Assembly: GCA_020853795.1 (NCBI GenBank)
Contig: JADYYF010000129.1
Location: forward strand, 1-42,505
Reading direction: 5' to 3'
DNA: 42,505 nucleotides
From: Candidatus Zixiibacteriota bacterium
GTDB taxonomy: Bacteria > Zixibacteria > MSB-5A5 > CAIYYT01
A program made the position numbers and the translations under genes. The notes beneath the pieces were generated by a model. The model made no database searches. It was given only the letters and a program-made list of their open reading frames with translations, and was not told the origin of the DNA. Shown here piece after piece: positions 34,686 to 41,618 of this stretch; the stretch's first letter is position 1, and each line of letters opens with the position of its first letter.

Positions 34686-35861
34686 ATGCGCCACTTCGTC
34701 AAACAATCGCTCGCGGGAATTCTCCTCCTGCTGGCCCTCGGGGCCGCTGCGCAGGCCGGGGTTACCCCCTCGCGCTTGAATTACCAGGGACTGCTCACCG
34801 ATGCCAACGGCCAGCCGCTCAACACGGACGGTATCCTGATCACTTTCCGCATCTGGAGTCACCCGACCTCCACCGATCCGGCGGATCTCAAGTGGCAGGA
34901 GCAGCAAACTGTCCGGGTGGTTGACGGCTTGTTCAATGTGATCCTCGGTGACATTTTCAAAATCAACGATACCGTCTTCGCTTCCTCCAACAGCTTTCTC
35001 GGTATCCAGATCGATGGCGACGTGGAAGGCTTTCCGCGGACACGGCTGGTCTCGGTCGGCTACTCCACCCGCGTTGAAACGCTCGACGGTGCGCGCGGCG
35101 GTGTTATCTCCGGACCGGTGACGTTGCAGCCTCCGACCGCCAAGGACAATGACTCAACCACACAACTTCGCTACGAGCTGGTGGATGAATCCCAGGTCAC
35201 GCGTTTTTGGGCCAGTGCGCAGGAGGTCTTCACGCCCTGCGTGGAATTCGCCGGTGATTCGACACGCCAATGCACCGCCGCCTTCAACTCCGGCGCCGCG
35301 CAATTCGAGGATGCGGCAACGTTCACCACGATCGGCAATACCAAGACAATCCTGGCGCAGCAATCGATCACCTGTCCGACCGACGGCTTTGTCCTCGTGA
35401 TCGGTTCGTGCCAGGCCGACGTCGCCCATAGCGGCGGCGGCAATTCCACCGCTGAATTCGGCGTCTCGAATCAGTCCGACATGTTGGATAGCGACCAGGA
35501 GAAAGAGTGGACGATCGCAGGCATCCAGGCCTCGGCCACCTATCGCAACGTCATTTCTGCGCAGAAGGTCTTCCCGGTGACGGCAGGGACCTCCACCTTT
35601 TATCTGCTCGGCCGCCGCATCGAGGGGAGTTCCAGCTTCAAGGCTTACAACAAGACCCTCTCGCTGATTTTCGTGCCCACGGCCTACGGCTCAGTGTCCG
35701 GATCGACGATGCTCCAGACCGCTGCCGACCCGCAGTCCGCAACGATTGCTGCTCGTCCAGTCACCGTGTCTGCACCAAGCGAGATCGAACAGCTACGCGC
35801 CGAGGTGGCCGAGCTGCGCCGCCTGCTGGAAATGAATCCTCAAAACGGCGCCAAACAGTGA
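34686..35861 (+). CDS. Secreted protein with conserved N-terminal beta domain and C-terminal coiled coil
   Basis: A 391-residue protein with a clear signal peptide (MRHFVKQSLAGILLLLALGAAAQA, cleavage near 24). The first ~120 residues follow a pattern common in secreted proteins of FCB bacteria: SRLNYQGLLTDANGQPLNTDG, then ITFRIW, QTVRVVDGLFNVILGD and FLGIQIDGD ending PRTRLVSVGYSTR. A central beta-rich region (about 150-340) is unrecognised; it has three Cys in the segments FTPCVEF, TRQCTAA and ITCPTDGF. A short coiled coil (SEIEQLRAEVAELRRLLE) ends the chain and may allow oligomerisation. The function is unknown; it is probably a periplasmic or surface structural protein. The dockerin-repeat protein follows after 25 bp, so they are probably co-expressed. 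Confidence 0.72.
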   Translation: MRHFVKQSLAGILLLLALGAAAQAGVTPSRLNYQGLLTDANGQPLNTDGILITFRIWSHPTSTDPADLKWQEQQTVRVVDGLFNVILGDIFKINDTVFASSNSFLGIQIDGDVEGFPRTRLVSVGYSTRVETLDGARGGVISGPVTLQPPTAKDNDSTTQLRYELVDESQVTRFWASAQEVFTPCVEFAGDSTRQCTAAFNSGAAQFEDAATFTTIGNTKTILAQQSITCPTDGFVLVIGSCQADVAHSGGGNSTAEFGVSNQSDMLDSDQEKEWTIAGIQASATYRNVISAQKVFPVTAGTSTFYLLGRRIEGSSSFKAYNKTLSLIFVPTAYGSVSGSTMLQTAADPQSATIAARPVTVSAPSEIEQLRAEVAELRRLLEMNPQNGAKQ

Positions 35862-35886
35862 CGGCGGAACGAAGCGAGGTCATATC

Positions 35887-36393
35887 ATGAATAAACTCGG
35901 TTCTCTCATAGCGGTCGTCGTCCTGCTTACAGCGGCTGCGCTTTCCGCCACCGCCAGTGCGCCGGAACCCGCGGCACCGCAGGCGGCGGCACCGCCGGCT
36001 GCCGCGGCGGGCAAGTCGCCGCAGTCCGGAAATACACGCGCTGCGGCCGATGATTACACGATTCTCTGGTACGTCGTCGCCGCCGGCGGCACCAATAGCA
36101 CGTCGAACAACTACCGCCTGCGGGGCACGGCCGCGCAGACGGCCGTCGGCGATGTGCAATCGACACTCTACCGCGTCCATCAGGGTTTCTGGCAGAATCT
36201 GGTCGCGCCCTGTTTGGCGGGCGATGCTGACGGCAACTCCAGTGTGACGATCTCCGACGCCGTCTATTTGGTCAATTACATCTTCGCCGGCGGACGGCCG
36301 CCGGTCACCGCTTGTGGTGGCGATCCCGACGGCAACGGCATGATCACCATTTCCGATGTCGTCTTCCTCACGCGCTACATCTTCCTGTATTAG
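35887..36393 (+). CDS. Small secreted protein with two dockerin-type calcium repeats
   Basis: A 168-residue protein. A signal peptide (1-24) is followed by an Ala/Pro-rich linker (25-48), then a ~55-residue segment YTILWYVVAAGGTNS and YRLRGTAAQTAVGD ending HQGFW, a motif seen in secreted proteins of this bacterial group. Residues 112-133 (DADGNSSVTISDAVYLVNYIF) and 145-167 (DPDGNGMITISDVVFLTRYIF) are paired F-hand calcium loops of a type I-like dockerin. Dockerins bind cohesins in cellulosomes, but single dockerins are common in non-cellulolytic bacteria where the partner is unknown. No cohesin is seen in the window. Two Cys (109, 143) flank the first repeat and could form a disulfide. The terminator-like hairpin follows the stop. 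Confidence 0.82.
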   Translation: MNKLGSLIAVVVLLTAAALSATASAPEPAAPQAAAPPAAAAGKSPQSGNTRAAADDYTILWYVVAAGGTNSTSNNYRLRGTAAQTAVGDVQSTLYRVHQGFWQNLVAPCLAGDADGNSSVTISDAVYLVNYIFAGGRPPVTACGGDPDGNGMITISDVVFLTRYIFLY

Positions 36394-36419
36394 TCGCGCG
36401 CCGTCCCAACTTCACGTCT

Positions 36420-36445
36420 CGCCGCCGACCACCGGGTCGGCGGCG
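36420..36445 (+). terminator. Hairpin terminator after the dockerin-repeat gene
   Basis: A perfect 11-bp GC-rich stem (36420-36430 with 36435-36445) with a 4-nt loop lies 27 bp after the stop codon. Only a short, interrupted T stretch follows (GTTTCTT at 36452-36458), so efficiency is uncertain. Confidence 0.6.
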
Positions 36446-36491
36446 CGCGGCGTTTCTTGCCATCATTCTGCTTGCGCAGCCGCGTTGGTTG

Positions 36492-36497
36492 TATAAT
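36492..36497 (+). promoter_or_regulatory. Consensus -10 box upstream of the Ser/Thr kinase gene
   Basis: A perfect TATAAT between the terminator hairpin and the kinase start, 60 bp before the GTG. The hexamer 17 bp upstream (TGCTTG, 36469-36474) is a poor -35. Position after a terminator supports separate transcription of the kinase. Confidence 0.45.
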
Positions 36498-36557
36498 CTC
36501 TCGACACCGGGTGGTCGCCATCCACCAATAGACCGAAGTGCCAACAAGGAAATGTGC

Positions 36558-39143
36558 GTGAGTCCTGCCGACGCGTTCGAAAATCTCGATCCGACCCGCA
36601 TCGCCAAACCGGCGGTGACGGCCATTGCGCGTTATCGCGTCATCGACAAGCTTGGCGCGGGCGGCATGGGCGAAGTCTATCTGGCGTTCGATCCCAAGTT
36701 ACAGCGGAACGTTGCGATCAAACTTCTTCCTCCCGGCCTCGCTGATGACCTGGACACGCGCACCCGCTTTGTCCGCGAAGCGCAGACGGCCGCCGCCCTC
36801 AATCATCCCAACGTGATCACCATCTTTGAAATCGACGAGCACGAGAACCGCTACTTCATTGCCATGGAGTATGTCGAAGGCACTTCGCTGCGCGATCTGA
36901 TCAAGCATGCGCCGCTCGAATTACCGCAGGTTCTCGATCTGGTCCAGCAGATTTGCGCCGGTCTCGCGGCCGCTCACGAACGCGATATCATCCATCGCGA
37001 CATCAAGCCGGCCAACATCCTTGTAACGGCCAAGGGTAGGGTCAAGATTCTCGACTTCGGATTGGCGCGCTACCAGACCGTCTCCGGACTGACCTCCACC
37101 GGTGTTCGTCTCGGCACGATTACCTACATGTCACCCGAGCAGGCGCAGGGCTACGAAGTTGATAATCGCTCCGACATTTTCTCGCTCGGCGTGCTGATCT
37201 TCGAGATGCTCACCGGCAAATCGCCGTTTAAACGCGACACCGAGGTCGCCACTTTGTTGGCAATCCTGCAGCAACCGGCGCCCGCTCTGAACGAGTTGCG
37301 CCCCGGTCTGCCGCCACAATGGCAGGCGATCCTCGATCGCTGCCTGCACAAGGAGCGCGAATTGCGCTACAATAGTATCGAGGCGCTCATCGCAGACGTC
37401 AACCTGCTCGGAGCGACAACTGCCCCGCCCGCAGCCGTGGCGGCAGCGACACCGGGTGCACCGTCGCGGATATCCGGCATCGATACCAGCAGCGTCACGC
37501 GCACGGCCCTGGGCGCCAAGCGCGCGATCGCCGTGCTGCCCTTCGAGAATCTCGGCACCACCGAACACGATTATTTTGCCGACGGCATCACCGATGAAGT
37601 CACCACCAGCCTCGCCAAAATCCGCTCGCTGAAAGTCATCTCCAACAATTCCGCCCGCCACTTTTCCGCCAAGGAGAAGAGCGTAGCGGCCATCGCCGCC
37701 GAGCTGGGCGTCGAGTACTTGCTGACCGCCACGATTCGCTGGGACAATTCGCAATCCCCGTCGCGCTTCCGCCTGAGCTGCAAGCTGGTCGATGCCAAAG
37801 ATGAATCGTACCTCTGGGCGGAGTCCTACGACCGGGTGCTCGATCAGATTTTCGCCGTGCAATCGGAGCTGGCCGCCGAAGTCACGCAGGCCCTTGGCGT
37901 CGCGCTGGCAACCCCGGAGCTGGAAGGTCTGGCCAAGACGCCGACGCAGAATCTCGAAGCTTATGATTTCTATTTGCGGGGCGCCGAATTTTTCCCGCGC
38001 AGCACCAGGTCCGAAGACATCACGCGCGCCATCACGCTGTACGAACAGGCCGTTGCGCTCGACCCGAATTTTGCCCTCGCGCACGTCCGACTCGCGCTGG
38101 CGCATTCCACGATGTACTGGTTCTTCCATGATCGCACACCGGCCCGCATTGCGCGGGCCAAGGCCGCCGTCGACGAAGCCGTTCGCGCTGCGCCGCAATT
38201 GCCGGAAACGCATCTTGCCCTCGGCTACTACCACTATTACGGCCGCAAGGACTACGTGCAGGCGCTCGAGGAATTCGCGCTTGCCGGAAAGGGCCGCCCC
38301 AACGATTCGAGTCTGCTGGGCGCGATTGGATTCATTCAGCGCCGCCTCGGTCTTTGGAATGAGGCGCTGCGCAACATCCGCAAGGCCGCCGAACTCGATC
38401 CGCGCTCGGCGCTGCTGGCCGCCGAATTCGGCAACACGTTGATGTTGATGCGGCAGTACGATACCGCGATCGCGCAATTCGACCGCGCCATCTGGCTGGC
38501 GCCCGACTGGGTTGACGTCTACGCCCGCAAAGCGCACTCGCTCTATCTGCGGGACGGCGACGCGGACAAGGCCGCGACAGTCTTCCGCGAAGCGCAAGGC
38601 AAAATCAATCCGCCGGAAATGGTGATCGAATGGTCGCTGCTGGATCTCTTCGTCGCGTTCTGCGACAACGATCTCGAGCGGGCGATGGAGGCGCTGGCGG
38701 TCGACGACACCGAATTGGAACTGCACTTTATCGACAAAGGCCGGCTGGCGTTTCGTGCCGGCCGCCCGCACGAAGCCCGCTCGTACTTCGAGTCGGCGCG
38801 CGTGCTCCTCGAAACCAAACTCAAAACGAATCCCGACGATGCCCGCTATCTGGCCAACTACGGTATTGCCTGCGCCGGTCTGGGTCGCCGCGATATCGCG
38901 ATTGCCTCCGGTCAGAAAGCGACCGCGCTCTTCCCTTACGACAAGGACCAGGTCTTCGCCGTCGTCTACCGCGAAACGCTGGCCCTGATCTACCTGATGC
39001 TCGGAGAAATCGAGTCGGCCGCGGCGGAATTGCGCTTCCTGCTCTCCGTCCCGTCGTACGTCTCGAAAGCGCTCTTGCTTGGTGCGGTGGATTTCGCAGC
39101 CCTGCGGCACGATCCCTCATTCCAGCAACTCATGCGCGAATAG
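36558..39143 (+). CDS. Ser/Thr protein kinase fused to TolB/FlgO-like and TPR domains
   Basis: An 861-residue protein. GTG 36558 is preferred because AAGGA (36546-36550) is 7 nt upstream; the in-frame ATG at 36552 is too close to it. Kinase domain ~25-285: LGAGGMGEVY loop, K55 in VAIK, HRDIKPANIL with D148, DFG with D166, and SPEQA. A ~35-residue linker without a membrane helix leads to a TolB/FlgO-like domain (~320-450) starting AIAVLPFENLG, then FADGITDEVTTSLAKI and ELGVEYLLTATIRW. The rest (~465-861) is a TPR array with ALDPNFALAHVRLALAHS and ELDPRSALLAAEFGNTL. All active-site residues are present. Such proteins appear to be cytoplasmic signalling hubs; the target is unknown. Confidence 0.9.
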   Translation: MSPADAFENLDPTRIAKPAVTAIARYRVIDKLGAGGMGEVYLAFDPKLQRNVAIKLLPPGLADDLDTRTRFVREAQTAAALNHPNVITIFEIDEHENRYFIAMEYVEGTSLRDLIKHAPLELPQVLDLVQQICAGLAAAHERDIIHRDIKPANILVTAKGRVKILDFGLARYQTVSGLTSTGVRLGTITYMSPEQAQGYEVDNRSDIFSLGVLIFEMLTGKSPFKRDTEVATLLAILQQPAPALNELRPGLPPQWQAILDRCLHKERELRYNSIEALIADVNLLGATTAPPAAVAAATPGAPSRISGIDTSSVTRTALGAKRAIAVLPFENLGTTEHDYFADGITDEVTTSLAKIRSLKVISNNSARHFSAKEKSVAAIAAELGVEYLLTATIRWDNSQSPSRFRLSCKLVDAKDESYLWAESYDRVLDQIFAVQSELAAEVTQALGVALATPELEGLAKTPTQNLEAYDFYLRGAEFFPRSTRSEDITRAITLYEQAVALDPNFALAHVRLALAHSTMYWFFHDRTPARIARAKAAVDEAVRAAPQLPETHLALGYYHYYGRKDYVQALEEFALAGKGRPNDSSLLGAIGFIQRRLGLWNEALRNIRKAAELDPRSALLAAEFGNTLMLMRQYDTAIAQFDRAIWLAPDWVDVYARKAHSLYLRDGDADKAATVFREAQGKINPPEMVIEWSLLDLFVAFCDNDLERAMEALAVDDTELELHFIDKGRLAFRAGRPHEARSYFESARVLLETKLKTNPDDARYLANYGIACAGLGRRDIAIASGQKATALFPYDKDQVFAVVYRETLALIYLMLGEIESAAAELRFLLSVPSYVSKALLLGAVDFAALRHDPSFQQLMRE

Positions 39144-39179
39144 CCGCCCCGAACGGAACCTGCGCCGGCACCAATGAAT

Positions 39180-39198
39180 GCCACTAACCTGAAGTGGC
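39180..39198 (+). repeat. Hairpin after the kinase-TPR gene
   Basis: A 6-bp stem (GCCACT/AGTGGC) with a 7-nt loop lies 36 bp past the kinase stop. No T run follows, so it is at best a weak terminator. The rest of the 173-bp gap to dsrC holds an AT-rich stretch with TTGACT (39246-39251) and TATATT (39273-39278), spaced 21 bp apart, longer than usual for a promoter. Confidence 0.3.
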
Positions 39199-39316
39199 CA
39201 TCAGAGGATTGGGCGCACCGCTATTCCCGCCTCTTCGCCACGATTTTGACTTTTTAACTTCTCAACTTTGGCTATATTAGTGGGGTATTGGGCTTCAACG
39301 TTTGGAGGAGGATCGA

Positions 39317-39637
39317 ATGACAGAGATTCATGCCAACGGCCGTACACTGCAACTCAACGAAGAAGGCTTCCTGACCAGTCCGGCCGAATGGAATGAGACC
39401 GTGGCCGCTGCGCTCGCCAAAGCGCAGGAGGGCCTGGACACTCTGACGCCGGAGCACTGGGCTGTCATCAACTTCATCCGCGATCATTACCTCCAGACTA
39501 ACCTCGCGCCGATGGTGCGCGCAATCTGCAAGAACACCGGCCTGCCCTTGAAACGCATCTACGAGCTCTTTCCGTCCGGCCCGGCGAAAGGCGCTTGCAA
39601 GCTTGCCGGCCTGCCCAAACCGGACGGCTGCGTTTAA
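39317..39637 (+). CDS. dsrC: DsrC-type sulfur carrier / redox partner protein
   Basis: A 106-residue protein from ATG 39317, with a strong ribosome site GGAGGAGG (39304-39311) 5 nt upstream. It begins MTEIHANGRTLQLNEEGFL and contains TPEHWAVINFIRDHYLQT. The C-terminal arm GPAKGACKLAGLPKPDGCV carries both signature cysteines, C94 and the penultimate C105, eleven residues apart. TusE proteins of the tRNA-thiolation relay lack the first of these; both together define DsrC proper, which can form an internal disulfide or trisulfide. In sulfate reducers DsrC is the substrate of DsrAB and is re-reduced by DsrMKJOP. Here it leads an operon with DsrM-like and DsrK-like genes (21-bp gap, then an 8-bp overlap), but no dsrAB, dsrJ, dsrO or dsrP is seen. 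Confidence 0.93.
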   Translation: MTEIHANGRTLQLNEEGFLTSPAEWNETVAAALAKAQEGLDTLTPEHWAVINFIRDHYLQTNLAPMVRAICKNTGLPLKRIYELFPSGPAKGACKLAGLPKPDGCV

Positions 39638-39658
39638 CCGCGGACACTTAGCCTCTCT

Positions 39659-40288
39659 ATGGACTTGCCCCGTCTACTTGTCGTCCTCAGCGCGGCATTC
39701 GCACTACTCGTCTTGACGATTCACTATTTCCGAGCACGGCGCTGGGGGGTCAAGCCGGTCTACGCCAAGATTCAGGGCACGCCGCGGCAGGCGCTGATCT
39801 ACACCTTCACCGCCGGCATGATGCCCTGGAGCAAGGAGAGCGCTTCCAAACATCTGCCGACCTTCATCGTCGGAATCATCTTCCACCTTGCCGTCGTGGC
39901 GGCGGTGGTGACGCTTCTGGCCGCAATCTTTGTATGGACATTGCCGTCGTTGTTGAAGTCGGTCCTGCTGGCAACGCTGTTCGCCGGTCTCGCCTGCGGT
40001 CTCGGATTATTTGTCAAGCGCATGGTTGTCGGCTATCTGCGCGCCATCAGCGTCCCCGATGATTTCGTCGCCAATCTCCTGGTGAACCTCTTTATGATCA
40101 ATGCGGCGGTCAACCTCATCGCCGGCGTGTCGACGGTCTTCTTCGTGACGGCGATCGTGCTGTTCGCCTATATCCCTTTCGGCAAGATTCGCCATTGCTG
40201 GTTCTTCTTCTGCAGCCGCCTGCTCTTCGCAGAATTCTACGGTTACCGCGGAGCCTTGCCGCCGGCGCAACAGGTGCACCATGACTGA
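39659..40288 (+). CDS. DsrM/NarI-like cytochrome b-type membrane subunit
   Basis: A 209-residue protein with about five membrane helices (roughly 5-22, 68-92, 100-120, 138-160 and 158-175). SKHLPTFIVGIIFHLAVV has H65 and H76 eleven residues apart, a spacing that fits b-heme ligands of the NarI/DsrM/TmcC family. PFGKIRHCWFFF near the end (H179) is the family's C-terminal signature. A fourth His (H22) is in the first helix. The usual pair of ligands for the second heme is not obvious, so heme content may be reduced. It should pass electrons between the quinone pool and the DsrK-like protein, whose ATG overlaps its stop by 8 bp. At 209 residues it is shorter than DsrM of sulfate reducers. Confidence 0.75.
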   Translation: MDLPRLLVVLSAAFALLVLTIHYFRARRWGVKPVYAKIQGTPRQALIYTFTAGMMPWSKESASKHLPTFIVGIIFHLAVVAAVVTLLAAIFVWTLPSLLKSVLLATLFAGLACGLGLFVKRMVVGYLRAISVPDDFVANLLVNLFMINAAVNLIAGVSTVFFVTAIVLFAYIPFGKIRHCWFFFCSRLLFAEFYGYRGALPPAQQVHHD

Positions 40289-41618
40289 GAACAACGCCTG
40301 CCCGATTGACGCCTTCCAGCAACGGCTCGCGCAACTCGACGAGACAGCTCTCGATCAGGCGCGCGCCACGCTGGTCAGCAAATGGAGCTACGCGGCCGAG
40401 GTGTATGCGCGCGCCTGCGTCCACTGCGGACTCTGCTCCGATTCGTGCCACTACTTCCTTATCGATCCGTCCAAGGAATCGGTGCCGGCCTACCGCCTGA
40501 AATTGGTGACGGATGTATTTGCATGCCATCAGTCAAAATCGCGGAAGATCTCCGGCGCCCGCGAGCTTGATCGCAACACTGTCGACGAATGGATCGACTG
40601 CCTTTTCGGTCGTTGCACACTCTGCAATCGCTGCGGTCTGAATTGCTCCGTCGGAATCAACATCGCACAGATGATTCGCATCGGTCGCAGCGTGCTCGCG
40701 GCCAGCCGCCTGGTGCCGCCGGAACTGCAGTCCACCGTCGATGCCGCCGTCAACACCGGCAACAACATGGCAATCTCTCGCGAGGAGTGGTTCGAGACGA
40801 TCGATTGGCTGAACGGAGAACTGCAGCAGGAGGTCGGCGATCCACAGGCCTGCCTGCCGCTCGACCGCGCCGGCGCCACTATCCTCTACGCCGTTAATCC
40901 GCGCGAGGTCAAGTTCTTCCCGCTCTCGCTGCTGGCCGCTGCCAAGATCTTTCATACCGCCGGCGAGAACTGGACCTTCTCAAAGGAGTATTACGACGTC
41001 ACCAATTACGCGCTGTTCAGCGGCGACGATACGATCGGCGGGATGCTTTCCAGTCGTCTGATCGAGACCGCGCGCAAGCTGGGCGTGCGCACTCTCGTGC
41101 TCGGCGAATGCGGCCACGGCTTCAAGGCTACGCGCTGGGATGCGCCCGAATGGCTGGGACAAACGCCCGATATCGAGATCAAGAGCGTTCTGGAGGTCGT
41201 TGAAGACTATATCCGTCAGGGCCGGATCCGCCTTGATCCCAGACTCAACAGCAAGCGCGTCACGCTGCACGACCCCTGTAATCTCGTTCGCAACGGTGGT
41301 ATCGTCGAGCAGTCGCGTGCCATTCTCAAGGCCGGCGTCAGCGACTTCGTCGAAATGATTCCCAACCGCCTGCAGAACTACTGCTGTGGCGGCGGCGGCG
41401 GACAGCTCTCGATGACCCGCTACGCCAAACGCCGGCTCGCCGCCGGCAAGGTCAAGGCCGACCAGATCGCCGCCACCGGCGCCAAGATCGTCGTTGCGCC
41501 CTGCCACAACTGCATCGATCAACTATCGGAGTTGAATCGAGATTACAAACTGGGGGTGGAAGTGAAGACGGTGTGTGAGATGGTGGCGGATGCGATCGTC
41601 GGCACGCCGGCGTCTTAG
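40281..41618 (+). CDS. DsrK/HdrD-like CCG-domain iron-sulfur protein
   Basis: A 445-residue protein. Two ferredoxin-type 4Fe-4S sites: CVHCGLCSDSC (C46, 49, 52, 56) and CTLCNRCGLNC (C112, 115, 118, 122). The C-terminal CCG site is complete: C333 in HDPCNL, C368-C369 in YCCGGGGG, and C408/C411 in CHNC; it would bind the non-cubane [4Fe-4S] cluster that reduces disulfides in HdrB/HdrD, and probably in DsrK/TmcB. An earlier half-site around LGECGHGFKAT is incomplete. No membrane helix; it should sit on the cytoplasmic side of the DsrM-like subunit. The natural substrate is the oxidised C94/C105 pair of the DsrC encoded first in the operon (inference from family and gene order). TmcB or a generic HdrD-like protein are alternative names. 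Confidence 0.88.
   Translation: MTENNACPIDAFQQRLAQLDETALDQARATLVSKWSYAAEVYARACVHCGLCSDSCHYFLIDPSKESVPAYRLKLVTDVFACHQSKSRKISGARELDRNTVDEWIDCLFGRCTLCNRCGLNCSVGINIAQMIRIGRSVLAASRLVPPELQSTVDAAVNTGNNMAISREEWFETIDWLNGELQQEVGDPQACLPLDRAGATILYAVNPREVKFFPLSLLAAAKIFHTAGENWTFSKEYYDVTNYALFSGDDTIGGMLSSRLIETARKLGVRTLVLGECGHGFKATRWDAPEWLGQTPDIEIKSVLEVVEDYIRQGRIRLDPRLNSKRVTLHDPCNLVRNGGIVEQSRAILKAGVSDFVEMIPNRLQNYCCGGGGGQLSMTRYAKRRLAAGKVKADQIAATGAKIVVAPCHNCIDQLSELNRDYKLGVEVKTVCEMVADAIVGTPAS

Noticed and set aside
35959-35985. PEP motif in the dockerin-repeat protein as a PEP-CTERM signal
   Set aside because: It is just after the signal peptide, not at the C-terminus, and no hydrophobic helix and basic tail follow it.
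37131-39110. Open frame of 659 codons antisense to the kinase-TPR gene
   Set aside because: It mirrors the codon positions of a well-supported gene in GC-rich DNA, has arginine-rich low-information sequence and no recognisable motif or ribosome site.
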